From contig PLZW01000043.1 of NCBI GenBank assembly GCA_003153575.1, positions 1 to 64,000 on the forward strand: a stretch of 64,000 bases of DNA, in the 5' to 3' direction. The position numbers were made by a program, and so were the translations under genes. This document shows, piece by piece, positions 19,524-28,096 of the stretch. The notes beneath the pieces were generated by a model that had not been told where the DNA came from, did no database searches, and saw only the letters and a list, made by a program, of their open reading frames with translations. This DNA comes from Acidimicrobiaceae bacterium. Lineage in GTDB: Bacteria > Actinomycetota > Acidimicrobiia > Acidimicrobiales > RAAP-2. How positions within the stretch are numbered: the stretch's first letter is position 1; every line of letters starts with the position of its first letter.

Positions 19524-20987
19524 ATGGGACCCGACGACGACCCGTTCATGCGCAATACCGATGCGTTGACCTGGAGCATGGAACACGATCCGGGACTGCG
19601 CTCGACGATCGTCAGCGTGACCTGGATGGACGCCCGGCCGGACTTCGAGGTGCTGTCCGCCCGACTCGACACGGTCACGCGGTTGGTCCCCCGATTCCGC
19701 CAGCGTCCGGTCCGCCCGCCCGGATTCTTCACCACCCCGCGCTGGGTCGACTGCGACCTCGACATCACGCTCCACCTCCGTCGGATGGTGGCCCCGGCTC
19801 CTGCCACGGCCCAGACGGTGCTCGACTTCGCCCGCATCGAGGCCATGACCGAGTTCGAACCCACCCGTCCGCTGTGGGCGGGCACCCTCATCGAGGGAGT
19901 GGAAGGTGACCGGTGCGCCCTGGTGTTGAAGCTCCACCACTCGCTGACCGACGGTGTGGGAGGGGTCCAGCTGGCCATGCTGCTGTTCGAGACGACGCCC
20001 GACCCGGCTCCCGTCGGCCGGGTCCCGGCACCCGAACCGGGGCCGGAGCCCTCCGGAACGGACCTGACCCGAGAAGCGGTGGCCTGTGGGGCCCGCCGAC
20101 TGGCCTCGACGGCCCGTGACGGCCTCGACCACCTGGTGCCTCTGGTCGACACCGTGGCCCACCATCCGTTGCGAACGGCGTTCGACGTGGCCGCCACGGT
20201 CAGTTCACTGGGCCGCTTCGTGATGCCGGTGGCGGAGACCTTGTCGCCGGTCATGCGGGGGCGCGGCCTCGGTCGCCACCTCGCCATGATCGAGGTGGAC
20301 CTCGACGACCTGAAGCGGTCCGGCATGGCTGTCGATGCCACGCTGAACGACGCGTTCGTGGCGTCGGTCACAGGCGGCCTGCGCCGCTACCACGAACACC
20401 ACGGCAAGTCGGTCAATGAGCTGCGGATGACCATGCCCGTTTCGATGCGTCGTGACGACGACCCGGTCGGCGGCAACCGCATCACCCTGGAGCGGTTCAC
20501 CGTCCCGGTGGGGGACGCCGACACCGGCTCCCGGCTTCGGATGACCGGTTGGCGGTGCCGGGCGGCCCGGTACGAAGAGGCGCTCCCGCTGTCGGACGTG
20601 GTGGCCGGCCTCCTCAACCTCCTGCCGTCAGGTGTGATCGGCTCCATGCTCAAGCACGTCGACTTCGTGGCCAGCAACGTGCCCGGTGCGCCGGTGCCGC
20701 TGTTCCTGGCCGGCGCCCCGGTGACCGGTACCTACGCGTTCGGCCCCACCACGGGCGCCGCGTTGAACGTGACACTCGTCTCGTATCGGCGCACGTGCTG
20801 CATCGGTTGCACCATCGACACGACGGCGGTCCCGGACCCTCAGGTCATGATGGACTGCCTCCGCCATGGCTTCGACGAGGTGCTCGACCTCGGCGGTGGG
20901 CACAAACCGGCGGCCATTCCCGTCCCGGCCATGCTGGCGCCGGTGGCCGACGGGCCCGATGTGCCGCTCCTGCGGGCGATGCCCTGA
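19524..20987 (+). CDS. Wax ester synthase/diacylglycerol acyltransferase (WS/DGAT)
   Basis: A 487-residue acyl-CoA-dependent acyltransferase that makes wax esters or triacylglycerol storage lipid. The catalytic HHxxxDG motif is His138-His139-Ser-Leu-Thr-Asp143-Gly in KLHHSLTDGVGG. The C-terminal half has the expected N-rich region (ASNVPGAPVPLFLAGAPVTGTYAFGP) of the DUF1298-like domain. GGAGGAGGG precedes the ATG. It is divergent from the Rpf-like gene, sharing a 170-base intergenic region. Confidence 0.93.
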   Translation: MGPDDDPFMRNTDALTWSMEHDPGLRSTIVSVTWMDARPDFEVLSARLDTVTRLVPRFRQRPVRPPGFFTTPRWVDCDLDITLHLRRMVAPAPATAQTVLDFARIEAMTEFEPTRPLWAGTLIEGVEGDRCALVLKLHHSLTDGVGGVQLAMLLFETTPDPAPVGRVPAPEPGPEPSGTDLTREAVACGARRLASTARDGLDHLVPLVDTVAHHPLRTAFDVAATVSSLGRFVMPVAETLSPVMRGRGLGRHLAMIEVDLDDLKRSGMAVDATLNDAFVASVTGGLRRYHEHHGKSVNELRMTMPVSMRRDDDPVGGNRITLERFTVPVGDADTGSRLRMTGWRCRAARYEEALPLSDVVAGLLNLLPSGVIGSMLKHVDFVASNVPGAPVPLFLAGAPVTGTYAFGPTTGAALNVTLVSYRRTCCIGCTIDTTAVPDPQVMMDCLRHGFDEVLDLGGGHKPAAIPVPAMLAPVADGPDVPLLRAMP

Positions 20988-20998
20988 GCCCGGGGGAC

Positions 20999-21910
20999 TC
21001 AGGTCCGGGCGGACGCCGCGGGGGCGACCACCCATCGGAAGGCGTTGCCCAGCAGCCGGACCGAGGGCCGCACGGCCAACCGGTCACCGGCCGGCAGCGA
21101 GCGGAGTCCCAGCTGGCGTCGGGCCCAGGTGGGGAGGACGCCCCGGGCGGCGCCCACCAGAAGGCCGTAGGTGGCGAGCTCGTGGGGCCAGCGGCCCACC
21201 CCCCGCAGTACGAAGTTGCGGGCGGTGCGCGCCTCGGCCGTGAGGCGCAGTCGTGGCCGCACCTCGACGTAGTAGGCCTCGAGCCCGGCCGTCGACCGGG
21301 GGACGTCGACGGCGCCGAGGGCGAGGGCCACGGTGGCCATCTGGTCCAGGTAGTCGTCTGCCTCCTGGCGCGTGGGCGGGATCGGGGCATACACCCGGGA
21401 GGCGGCCAGGAAGCTGGACACCTCGGCGGCGTGCACCCAGGTCAGCAGGTCGGGGTCGGCGGCCGAGTACGGACGGCCGTCCGGGGCGACGCCCCGCACC
21501 CCTCGGTGGACCCGGCGCACGCGTTCGATGGCGGCCCGGGACTCGTCTTTGGTCCCGAAGGTGGTGGCGGCCAGGAATGAGGCCGTCCGCTCCAGGCGCC
21601 CGAGCGGATCCTGGCGGTAGTTCGAGTGCCGGGCCACGCCGGCCATGGCCAGGGGATGGAGCATCTGGAACAGGAGGGCGGACAGGCCGCCGATCAGCAT
21701 GGCGGGCAGGTCGCCGTGGATGCGCCGCACCACCGAGCCCGGGGCGACAAAGGCGAGATCGGGGTCGACGCACGCCACCGGGGGCTGGCTGGTCAACCCC
21801 ATCGACCGGCGGACGTGGATGAGGGCCTGCCCGCGGACCTGTTCGATGCGGTTCTCGGTCGCCGCCCGACCGACGGCGTGTGCCTCGAGGAGCTGCGCCC
21901 GGGGTTCCAT
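20999..21910 (-). CDS. Oxygenase MpaB family protein (DUF2236)
   Basis: A 303-residue all-helical protein of the DUF2236/MpaB/latex-clearing-protein superfamily. Diagnostic segments are GDLPAMLIGGLSALLFQMLHPLAMAGVARHSNYRQDPLGRLERTA with its candidate haem-ligand His residues, and LLTWVHAAEVSSFLAA. Characterised relatives bind b-type haem and cleave double bonds, including Lcp acting on rubber. The substrate here is unknown. It converges with the WS/DGAT gene and is near other lipid genes, consistent with a lipid-related oxidation. Confidence 0.85.
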   Translation of the reverse strand: MEPRAQLLEAHAVGRAATENRIEQVRGQALIHVRRSMGLTSQPPVACVDPDLAFVAPGSVVRRIHGDLPAMLIGGLSALLFQMLHPLAMAGVARHSNYRQDPLGRLERTASFLAATTFGTKDESRAAIERVRRVHRGVRGVAPDGRPYSAADPDLLTWVHAAEVSSFLAASRVYAPIPPTRQEADDYLDQMATVALALGAVDVPRSTAGLEAYYVEVRPRLRLTAEARTARNFVLRGVGRWPHELATYGLLVGAARGVLPTWARRQLGLRSLPAGDRLAVRPSVRLLGNAFRWVVAPAASART

Positions 21911-21918
21911 GCCCGTCG

Positions 21919-21924
21919 ACCCTA
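21919..21924 (-). promoter_or_regulatory. -10 element of leaderless MpaB-type gene
   Basis: TAGGGT on the minus strand ends eight bases before the ATG at 21910. No ribosome-binding site is visible. Confidence 0.42.
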
Positions 21925-21967
21925 CCGGCCCCCTCCCGCCCCGCCCCGTCGTGCCGCTCTGTGCCGT

Positions 21968-23755
21968 TCAGGTCCCGGCGGCAACGGTCAGGTCCGAGGA
22001 CCCGTCCCGGGGGTCGGCGTCCAGTGCGCCGGCCGCCGAGACCAGTCGGCCCGGAGTCGACCGTTCCAGCAGGTCCACACAGCGCGCCCCACGGCCGGAG
22101 CGGGCTTCGTCGTCGGCCGACCGGCCCAGGGCGACGACCTCCTCCAGCAACACCCGGGCGTGGGGGCCGAGGAGTGCGAGGTCGTCCGAGACCAGGGCCA
22201 TCCCGCCGGACACGCCGACGGTGTGGGCCCACGTGCGGGCGGCCGCCGGGGCCAACCCGGTGTCCTCGGTCCGGAGCATCAGGCAGTCGGGGTCGTTGAG
22301 CCAGAGGCGCCGGTGCATGAAGGCCCGGGTCAGCGTGTTGGTGAAGGCATGGGCGGTGGCCGGTTGGCCGCCGAGGTAGCCGGCGACCAGCTCGTCGGAC
22401 GGCTCGAGCGACCAGACGGGGGCAACGTCCGGGCCGATCCGGTTGGCGTCGACCAGTCCGACCACATTGGCCAGGGGCACGCCGCACCCGAGGAGGAAGG
22501 CGTCGTCGCCGGCACCCCGGCGGATCGCCTGGAAGCCGGCCCGTACGCGCTCGGCCGGTGTACGCGAAGGGTCGGTGTAACCTCCGTCCACGGCGGGGGA
22601 GAAGGTGAAGTCCAACTTCAGGTAGGGGAAGCCGGCGTCGACCACGGCGGCGGCCACCGCCTCCAAGTGGGCGGCGACGTCGGGATGGGTGGTGTCCAGT
22701 CCGTACATGAGACCGTCCTCACCACCTCCCCACGGGGGATTCCACCAGGTCCGCAACGGTCCGGTGGCGACCCCGTCGACCACGTGGCGGGCGATCCAGT
22801 CCGGGTGCATGGTCGCCACCTCGGAGTCGGGGGCGACCAGGAACGGGGCGAGCCACAGGCCCGGGGTTCGGCCCGACGCCCGGATCGACGAGGCCAGACC
22901 GGAGAGGTCGGATGGGAACCGGTCGTTGGTCGCCAGCCAGTCGCCGATGGCCGCCTGGTAGCCATCGTCGACCTGGAAGACCTCGAACGGCCACGGGTCG
23001 GCTCGGGCCAGGTTGGCCGCGATGTCGGCCTCCGTCACGTCGTGGAAGTACTGGTACCAACTGCACCACCCCACCTGGTAAGGCGCATCGACCCGGGCAT
23101 CGCCCGCCCGTCCGACCCGGTCGGCCCAGCGCTCGAGCATCGGCGAGGCGTCCGCCACCCGGCCGTGCTCGACGACCAGCGGGTGTAGCTCGCGCTGTGC
23201 TCCCGCCGCCAACTCGGCGTCGCCGAGGAAGGCCTGGGACCACACCTCCGCGCCGTCGACGCCGGGGGCCAGCCGGAGGGTGCCGTCGTGGCGGTCGCCG
23301 CCCTCGAAGCCGAGCAGCACGGCCGCGTCGGTGGCACGGGGACCGTCGGCCAGGACGGTGACCCATTCGGAGCGCAGCTCGCCGGGTCGGGCTGTCCGCT
23401 GGTCGGCGTGGTGGACGGCCTGGATGAAGGGGAGGTCGGCCAAGGTCGAGGGGTCGACGTCTTCGCCCAGCACGGCGACAGACGAGGGCGACCACGACTG
23501 GTAACCGTTGCGGAGCATCCGGACCGGTCCGCGGGCCCCGGCGACGCCGTACACGAGGGAGACCGAACGCACGCGGACCGCCCGGTCCGCCCGGTTGGCG
23601 ATCGACCAGTCGAGACCGGTGTCGTGGAGCTCGATGGTGACCTCGACCGGACCCAGGCCGAAGGCCCGGCCCGGGCCCTCCAGATCGGCGACCTCGACCC
23701 GGGTGCCGAGGGCGTCGGTCACTTCGGCTTCGAGGCGGAAGGGGAGCACGCGCAC
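21968..23755 (-). CDS. GH36-family alpha-galactosidase
   Basis: A 595-residue retaining glycoside hydrolase with an N-terminal beta-sandwich (about 1-205) and a TIM barrel. The nucleophile Asp is in FPYLKLDFTFS and the acid/base Asp in DANRIGPDVAPVWS; WCSWYQYFHDVTE and FQVDDGYQAAIGDWL are substrate-site motifs. It likely releases alpha-galactose in the cytosol, since no signal peptide is visible. The GTG at 23755 is preferred because TACGGT lies seven bases upstream; a GTG at 23764 would overlap that element. Confidence 0.88.
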   Translation of the reverse strand: MRVLPFRLEAEVTDALGTRVEVADLEGPGRAFGLGPVEVTIELHDTGLDWSIANRADRAVRVRSVSLVYGVAGARGPVRMLRNGYQSWSPSSVAVLGEDVDPSTLADLPFIQAVHHADQRTARPGELRSEWVTVLADGPRATDAAVLLGFEGGDRHDGTLRLAPGVDGAEVWSQAFLGDAELAAGAQRELHPLVVEHGRVADASPMLERWADRVGRAGDARVDAPYQVGWCSWYQYFHDVTEADIAANLARADPWPFEVFQVDDGYQAAIGDWLATNDRFPSDLSGLASSIRASGRTPGLWLAPFLVAPDSEVATMHPDWIARHVVDGVATGPLRTWWNPPWGGGEDGLMYGLDTTHPDVAAHLEAVAAAVVDAGFPYLKLDFTFSPAVDGGYTDPSRTPAERVRAGFQAIRRGAGDDAFLLGCGVPLANVVGLVDANRIGPDVAPVWSLEPSDELVAGYLGGQPATAHAFTNTLTRAFMHRRLWLNDPDCLMLRTEDTGLAPAAARTWAHTVGVSGGMALVSDDLALLGPHARVLLEEVVALGRSADDEARSGRGARCVDLLERSTPGRLVSAAGALDADPRDGSSDLTVAAGT

Positions 23756-23762
23756 GACGCCC

Positions 23763-23768
23763 ACCGTA
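23763..23768 (-). promoter_or_regulatory. -10 element of leaderless GH36 gene
   Basis: TACGGT on the minus strand ends seven bases before GTG 23755. Confidence 0.42.
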
Positions 23769-23802
23769 GAGGGGGTGGACCGGATGTGCCCTCCCGGGCG
23801 GG

Positions 23803-24270
23803 CTACTCGGAGGTCTCGACGATGAGCAGATCGCAGGGGACCCGGCGGGACACCTTGTTGGCGATCGGGCCCAGCAGGAAGCGGGCGGTCGACTGCATGC
23901 CCTTGGACCCCACGACCAGCAGGTCGGCGTTCTCGTCGATGGTGACCTGGAGCAGGGCCTCGGAGGGCTCGCCGGCGACCGCCCGGAAGGACGCGTTGGC
24001 GACGCCGGCGGCTGTGGCCTTCTCGCCCGCCTCCTTGGCCACCGTCTCGGCGGCGGAGTGGGCGGCGGCGACCCAGCCCGAGTCGAGGGAGATGCCGGCT
24101 GCGGCGACACCCGACGGGGCGCGGTTGTTGTACGCCGAGACGATGATCAGCTCGGCTCCGACGGCGTGAGCCAGCGCCGCGGCCTTGGCTACCGCGCGGT
24201 CGGCGGTGGGGGATCCATCGGTCCCCACGACGATCTTGGTGGGAACTCCGCTACCCGACTGTCCGCTCAT
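23803..24270 (-). CDS. Universal stress protein (UspA family)
   Basis: A 155-residue single Usp domain. The N-terminal KIVVGTDGSPTADRAV strand-loop and the C-terminal nucleotide-binding motif G-x2-G-x9-G-x-I (VVGSKGMQSTARFLLGPIANKVSRRVPCDLLIV) indicate the ATP-binding subclass. Such proteins help survival under starvation, hypoxia or redox stress. GGAGGG precedes the ATG, so the gene has a leader, unlike many neighbours. Confidence 0.93.
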   Translation of the reverse strand: MSGQSGSGVPTKIVVGTDGSPTADRAVAKAAALAHAVGAELIIVSAYNNRAPSGVAAAGISLDSGWVAAAHSAAETVAKEAGEKATAAGVANASFRAVAGEPSEALLQVTIDENADLLVVGSKGMQSTARFLLGPIANKVSRRVPCDLLIVETSE

Positions 24271-24392
24271 GGGTCGACCCTCCGTCTCTCGTGTCCACCC
24301 GCCGAAGATGCAGGCAGTGCATTCTTAGCCGACCGGGACTCGCCCGCGTCGGGTCCGGCCCCAGGTGGACGCCCAATTCGGGTGGTGGCATG

Positions 24393-24719
24393 TCAGGAGG
24401 CCAGGACGACGGTGACGGTCTGCAGGACGATCTTTCCGTCGCGGACGACAATCGTGTCGCTGCCCAACTCGATGCCCTCCGCCCTCCAGGTCACGAAGTA
24501 GGCGTCACCCTCGACGTAGGCGTCGGCCTGTGTGAAGCCGGGCATGGCGCCGGACGTCTCGAAGAAGGGACGGATGGCTTCTCTGCCCTTGAAGACGCCG
24601 CCCAGGTTGATGATGAACACCGACTCGTCGGTGTAGTCCTCCATCACCGTGTCGATGTCTCCGGACTGCAGCGCGGCCATGTGGCGTTCGACCATCGCAC
24701 GGGTCTCGTCTGCGGACAT
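24393..24719 (-). CDS. SnoaL/NTF2-like small protein
   Basis: A 108-residue cone-shaped NTF2-like fold (MVERHMAALQSGDIDTVMEDYTDESVFIIN near the start, FKGREAIRPFFE, then alternating strands). Members include ketosteroid-isomerase-like and polyketide cyclase enzymes and many non-catalytic binders; the function is not assigned. The ATG at 24719 is chosen because AGAGGGG lies just upstream; the frame is open further back without a good start. Confidence 0.82.
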   Translation of the reverse strand: MSADETRAMVERHMAALQSGDIDTVMEDYTDESVFIINLGGVFKGREAIRPFFETSGAMPGFTQADAYVEGDAYFVTWRAEGIELGSDTIVVRDGKIVLQTVTVVLAS

Positions 24720-24799
24720 CGGTCCCCTCTCGTCGGTGGGAGCCGTGGGCATCCCGGTTGGAACGGCCCATTGTGCCCCATGCTGTCCCACGGCCCGAC

Positions 24800-26158
24800 T
24801 CACCGGGCGGGGTCGCCCAGATACGAGGGATTCGCCACCAGGAGCTGATCGCGGGTCGACGCCGCCAGGGCGCGGCCCAGATCGCCGGGGTCGTGGTCGA
24901 ACACCCCGGCACGGATCGCCGATGCCAACCCGGAGTCCCCCGCGTAGCCGAGCCCGGCCACTCGATCGGCGTGGGACCGGGCAATCTTTGGTCCGAGTTG
25001 CATCTCGCGTTCGACCATCAGGAGCACGTTGCGGGCGACCCGGGTGTCGAACCGGGCTCGGCCGTCGGTGCTCCCCAGGGTGGCCTCGAGCTGTTCCCGG
25101 ACGGCTTCCACCAGCTCGGTGGCGGTCGGACGCCCGAAGGGCTCGACCGGTGGGGCGGGAGCTTCGCCGGTGGTCGCATCCGGTTGCTCGTCGTCAGGAG
25201 CCAGGCCCAGGAGGACGAGGAGGTCCCATTCGCTCTCGCACACCCGTCGCCCGATGGCCGCCAGCTCCACCGACCGTTGGGCCCGACGCAGATGGGCGGA
25301 TGCCTGGAGGGCACAGATCACGGCCCACTTGACCGCCGCGTAGGCCTCCCACCACCGGACACGTCCGGGGTCGATCGCCTCTCCACCGGCGGCCGCGTAC
25401 GAGCCGAGCAGGTCGGACAGGCTCCCGAATCCTCCTACGTGCCCGGCGCCGCCGAATCGCCAAGCCCTGGCGCACATCCAGCCGATGTCCTCGGCCGGGT
25501 CGCCGGCGTGGGCCAACTCCCAGTCGAGGACGGCACGTAGGCCGTCGTGGCCGACCAGGAAATTGCCCAGGCGGAAGTCACCGTGCACCGTGACGCGTGG
25601 GCCGGACGGCGGCCGGTTGATCTCCAGCCACCGGGCGCCGAACTCGAGGCACGGCCGGACCTCGCCGAGTCCGTCGAGGTATGCGAGGGGGTCGCGCAGA
25701 GGATCGCGACGGGGCAACCCGGGGACGCTGTCGGGGTCGATCCGGTGGATGGCGGCCAGCGCCGTGCCACATTGCGTCGTCAGTGCGGCACGGGCTGTCG
25801 CCCATTCGGGATCGCGCAGGAGCTTGCGGGGGATGGTCTCGCCCTCCAACCGCTCGACGACGAGCCATCCCGGATCGAGACCGCCGCCGGCACCGGCCGC
25901 CACCACCCCGGGCACGGGGACGCCGACGCCGCGCGCCGCCTGCAGCAGGGCCTCCTCCGTGCGGACCTGGCTGCCGGGGATGACCCCGTCGCTGCGCTCC
26001 TGCTGGAGGATCAGCGGCCGTCGGACCCCGTCCGCGGCGACGAGGTCGAACGAGCTGGTGATACGGGAGGCACCGCCGGACAGGCGCCGGAGGTCCGAGA
26101 CGGTGCCGCCGAGGGCCCGGGCGAGCTCGTCGGCGACGGCATCGTTCGACCAGGCCAT
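24800..26158 (-). CDS. APH-like phosphotransferase fused to a DUF6285-like domain
   Basis: A 452-residue protein. Residues about 20-330 form an aminoglycoside phosphotransferase/choline kinase fold with Brenner motif HGDFRLGNFLV and metal-binding LDWELAHAGDPAEDIGW, most like the ACAD10/11-type phosphotransferases of actinobacteria, which act on hydroxyacyl-CoA or lipid-like compounds rather than antibiotics. The last 100 residues (TATELVEAVREQLEATLGS, RVARNVLLMVEREMQLGP) resemble DUF6285, usually a separate protein. The ATG overlaps the preceding stop by one base (TGATG). Confidence 0.82.
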   Translation of the reverse strand: MAWSNDAVADELARALGGTVSDLRRLSGGASRITSSFDLVAADGVRRPLILQQERSDGVIPGSQVRTEEALLQAARGVGVPVPGVVAAGAGGGLDPGWLVVERLEGETIPRKLLRDPEWATARAALTTQCGTALAAIHRIDPDSVPGLPRRDPLRDPLAYLDGLGEVRPCLEFGARWLEINRPPSGPRVTVHGDFRLGNFLVGHDGLRAVLDWELAHAGDPAEDIGWMCARAWRFGGAGHVGGFGSLSDLLGSYAAAGGEAIDPGRVRWWEAYAAVKWAVICALQASAHLRRAQRSVELAAIGRRVCESEWDLLVLLGLAPDDEQPDATTGEAPAPPVEPFGRPTATELVEAVREQLEATLGSTDGRARFDTRVARNVLLMVEREMQLGPKIARSHADRVAGLGYAGDSGLASAIRAGVFDHDPGDLGRALAASTRDQLLVANPSYLGDPAR

Positions 26159-27156
26159 CAGTCGATGTCGACGACAGGCCTCCCGCCGCCGTCGAGCTGG
26201 TGGAGGTACTCGGCGATGCCGTACCCGGTGCGACGGGATCCGTCCCCGTCGCAGAACGTCCACCGCGTCAGCCCCTCGTTGATCAAGGTCCCCGACGCCC
26301 GTCCGATGTCGGCCACCCGCTGGACGTCGCCGAGCAGGTCGTACTGCCGTCCGCCCTTGTCGAGGACGGTGAGGTGGACGGTCCGTTGGGTCAGTCCGTC
26401 GTCCGCCAGGTCCGTCCGGATCCGCCATTCGGCGATGCTGGCGGCACGGCCGTCGTCGAAGACCCACCCCCGGTGGAGGTCGCCGCGGCCGGTGCCGAGC
26501 CGGATGCCGCCGAAGTGGAGGCGCTCGTCGATGTTGATGCTGAACCACCGCCACATGGTCGGACCGCCCCAGTTCCGGGGGCCCCAGGAGCGGTCGCGGT
26601 TGCCCAGTGCGCCGACCCAGGTGTGACGCGTCCCGTCGACCTCGAGCCAGCCCGTCCAGGTGCCGGACTGCTCGAAATGGCCCTTGCCGGTGGTGCCCGC
26701 CGCGGCTGCGGACTCGGCCGACCCCGGACGGGCCGCGGACTGGCCGTCGGTCCCGATGGCCGGCGTGATCGAGTCGAACCGGAGGTCCAGGGCCACGCGG
26801 GAACGACGGTCGGCGACCGAGCCCCTGGTGCAGTTCCGCACGGGCACGTCTGTGTCCGCGGTGAGGCGCCACGACCGCATCGCCTCGGTCATCTCGTAGC
26901 GGACGTCGCCGACCTCGAGCACGGTGTCGACCATCGTGCGCTGCTCCTGCACGGCGCGGTACTCGGCGAGATCCCCTTCCGGCAGCCAGAGCGAGAGCCC
27001 GACGTCCATCGTTCCCTCGTTGGGACGGATGCCGACTCGGGTGAACAGCCCGGAATCGCTGCCCTGGTCGTAGCCGTTGAAGTAGTACGACTCGCTCCAC
27101 GCGGCATCGTCCTCGACGGGGTGTCCGAGGTCGTGGCGGGCATCGAGGATCGGCAC
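26158..27156 (-). CDS. Beta-rich DUF7064/DUF7065-like protein
   Basis: A 332-residue protein rich in Trp, Arg and Tyr, with repeated beta segments (ESYYFNGYDQGSDSGLFTRVGIRPNEGTMDVGLSLWLPEG, WGPRNWGGPTMWRWFSINIDERLHFGGIRLG, WRIRTDLADDG). It resembles lipocalin-like DUF7064/7065 proteins, distantly CrtC/AttH-like, that accompany APH-type phosphotransferases in actinobacteria (moderate certainty). The start is GTG. It sits between a DUF1801 gene and the phosphotransferase with 3-base and -1-base spacing, so all three are probably one transcript. Confidence 0.65.
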   Translation of the reverse strand: MPILDARHDLGHPVEDDAAWSESYYFNGYDQGSDSGLFTRVGIRPNEGTMDVGLSLWLPEGDLAEYRAVQEQRTMVDTVLEVGDVRYEMTEAMRSWRLTADTDVPVRNCTRGSVADRRSRVALDLRFDSITPAIGTDGQSAARPGSAESAAAAGTTGKGHFEQSGTWTGWLEVDGTRHTWVGALGNRDRSWGPRNWGGPTMWRWFSINIDERLHFGGIRLGTGRGDLHRGWVFDDGRAASIAEWRIRTDLADDGLTQRTVHLTVLDKGGRQYDLLGDVQRVADIGRASGTLINEGLTRWTFCDGDGSRRTGYGIAEYLHQLDGGGRPVVDID

Positions 27157-27159
27157 GGC

Positions 27160-27558
27160 CTACCGCTTGGCTTTGGACTCGTTCAGGGTGACGGCGGCGC
27201 GCACGAGTGCCTTGAATGCTTTTCCGTCGATCTTCTCGCCTTCGTGGAAATCGATGGCACGCCTCGTGTTCCCTTCGAGGCTCGAATTGAAGAGGCCCGA
27301 GGCATCATCCAGGGACGCCCCTTTGTGGAAGGTCACTTTCACGACGGCTTTGTACGTCTCGCCGGTGCAGAGGATTCCGTCGTGGTACCACACCGGTACC
27401 CCTCGCCATTTCCATTCCTCGACGACGTCGGGATCGGCTTCCTTGATCAATGAGCGGAGCCGACCGAGCATGGTGCCCCGCCAGTCGGCCAGTTCCTCGA
27501 TCCTGGCGTCGATCAGTTGAGCAGGAGTCTTGTCGTCCGGCGACCCGCTCTTTGTCAT
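27160..27558 (-). CDS. DUF1801 domain-containing protein
   Basis: A 132-residue YdhG/YjhX-like protein; the core is about residues 12-125 (TPAQLIDARIEELADWRGTMLGRLRSLIKEADPDVVEEWKWRGVPVWYHDGILCTGETYKAVVKVTFHKGASL). Related proteins bind iron-related or nucleic-acid ligands in some reports, but the family function is unsettled. The ATG at 27558 is chosen because AGGAGG lies ten bases upstream. It is the first gene of the operon with the DUF7064-like and phosphotransferase genes. Confidence 0.82.
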   Translation of the reverse strand: MTKSGSPDDKTPAQLIDARIEELADWRGTMLGRLRSLIKEADPDVVEEWKWRGVPVWYHDGILCTGETYKAVVKVTFHKGASLDDASGLFNSSLEGNTRRAIDFHEGEKIDGKAFKALVRAAVTLNESKAKR

Positions 27559-27702
27559 GCCCGTATGTCCTCCTGAGGCCCAAGGCATTGACACAAGGGG
27601 TCCAACGCCACCGCGCTGATGCTATCTGGAGCCACGGCTCACCTGAAGGTCCCGACCGACAGACCGCTCAGGCCCGGCGACGCGATCGATGTCGCCAGAC
27701 TC

Positions 27703-27732
27703 TTGCATCACAAGGCAGTCATCGACTAACAT
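27703..27732 (+). promoter_or_regulatory. Promoter of padR operon, leaderless
   Basis: TTGCAT (27703-27708), an 18-base spacer and TAACAT (27727-27732) end seven bases before the ATG at 27740. The short inverted repeat catg-tgctg-catg (27730-27742) overlaps the start point and could be a PadR half-site pair. Confidence 0.55.
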
Positions 27733-27739
27733 GTGCTGC

Positions 27740-28096
27740 ATGGTAGAAAGCGGGGGTCGCCGGACCCAGTTGCTACGTGGGGTACTCGACCTGTGCCTGC
27801 TGGCGGTGATGGGCGAGGGCTCGGCCTATGGCTACGAGATGACCAAGCGCCTCAGGGCGCGGGGCCTCTCTATCGTCGGCGAGGGCTCGATCTACCCGTT
27901 GCTGGGACGGCTCGAGCGCGACGGACTGGTCGATACGCATCGGGCCGCCAGCAAGAACGGTGGTCCGCCCCGGAAGTACTATGAGCTCTCCCGGCAGGGT
28001 CGGAAGGCGTTGACCGCAGGCATCCACGAATGGGAGGAGACCCGCGACGCTGTCGACGCCGTGCTCGGTCTGGCCGGCGCGGAGGTGGGTGCATGA
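27740..28096 (+). CDS. PadR-family transcriptional regulator
   Basis: A 118-residue winged-helix regulator (LLRGVLDLCLLAVMGEGSAYGYEMTKRLRARGLSIVGEGSIYPLLGRLERDGLVDT and GGPPRKYYELSRQGRKAL). PadR proteins of this short subfamily usually repress an adjacent ABC transporter or membrane protein. The ATG at 27740 fits the -10 element seven bases upstream; an in-frame ATG at 27731 would overlap that element. The stop overlaps the next gene (ATGA). Confidence 0.92.
   Translation: MVESGGRRTQLLRGVLDLCLLAVMGEGSAYGYEMTKRLRARGLSIVGEGSIYPLLGRLERDGLVDTHRAASKNGGPPRKYYELSRQGRKALTAGIHEWEETRDAVDAVLGLAGAEVGA

Noticed and set aside
18243-20165. A 640-codon fusion frame through the Rpf-like gene and its upstream region
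   Set aside because: The N-terminal 270 codons are antisense to WS/DGAT; the promoter at 19363-19392 and the signal peptide place the start at 19352.
24800-27100. One 766-codon protein across the phosphotransferase and DUF7064-like genes
   Set aside because: The first 314 codons are an out-of-frame shadow of the 26158-27156 gene; the phosphotransferase starts at ATG 26158 overlapping the previous stop.
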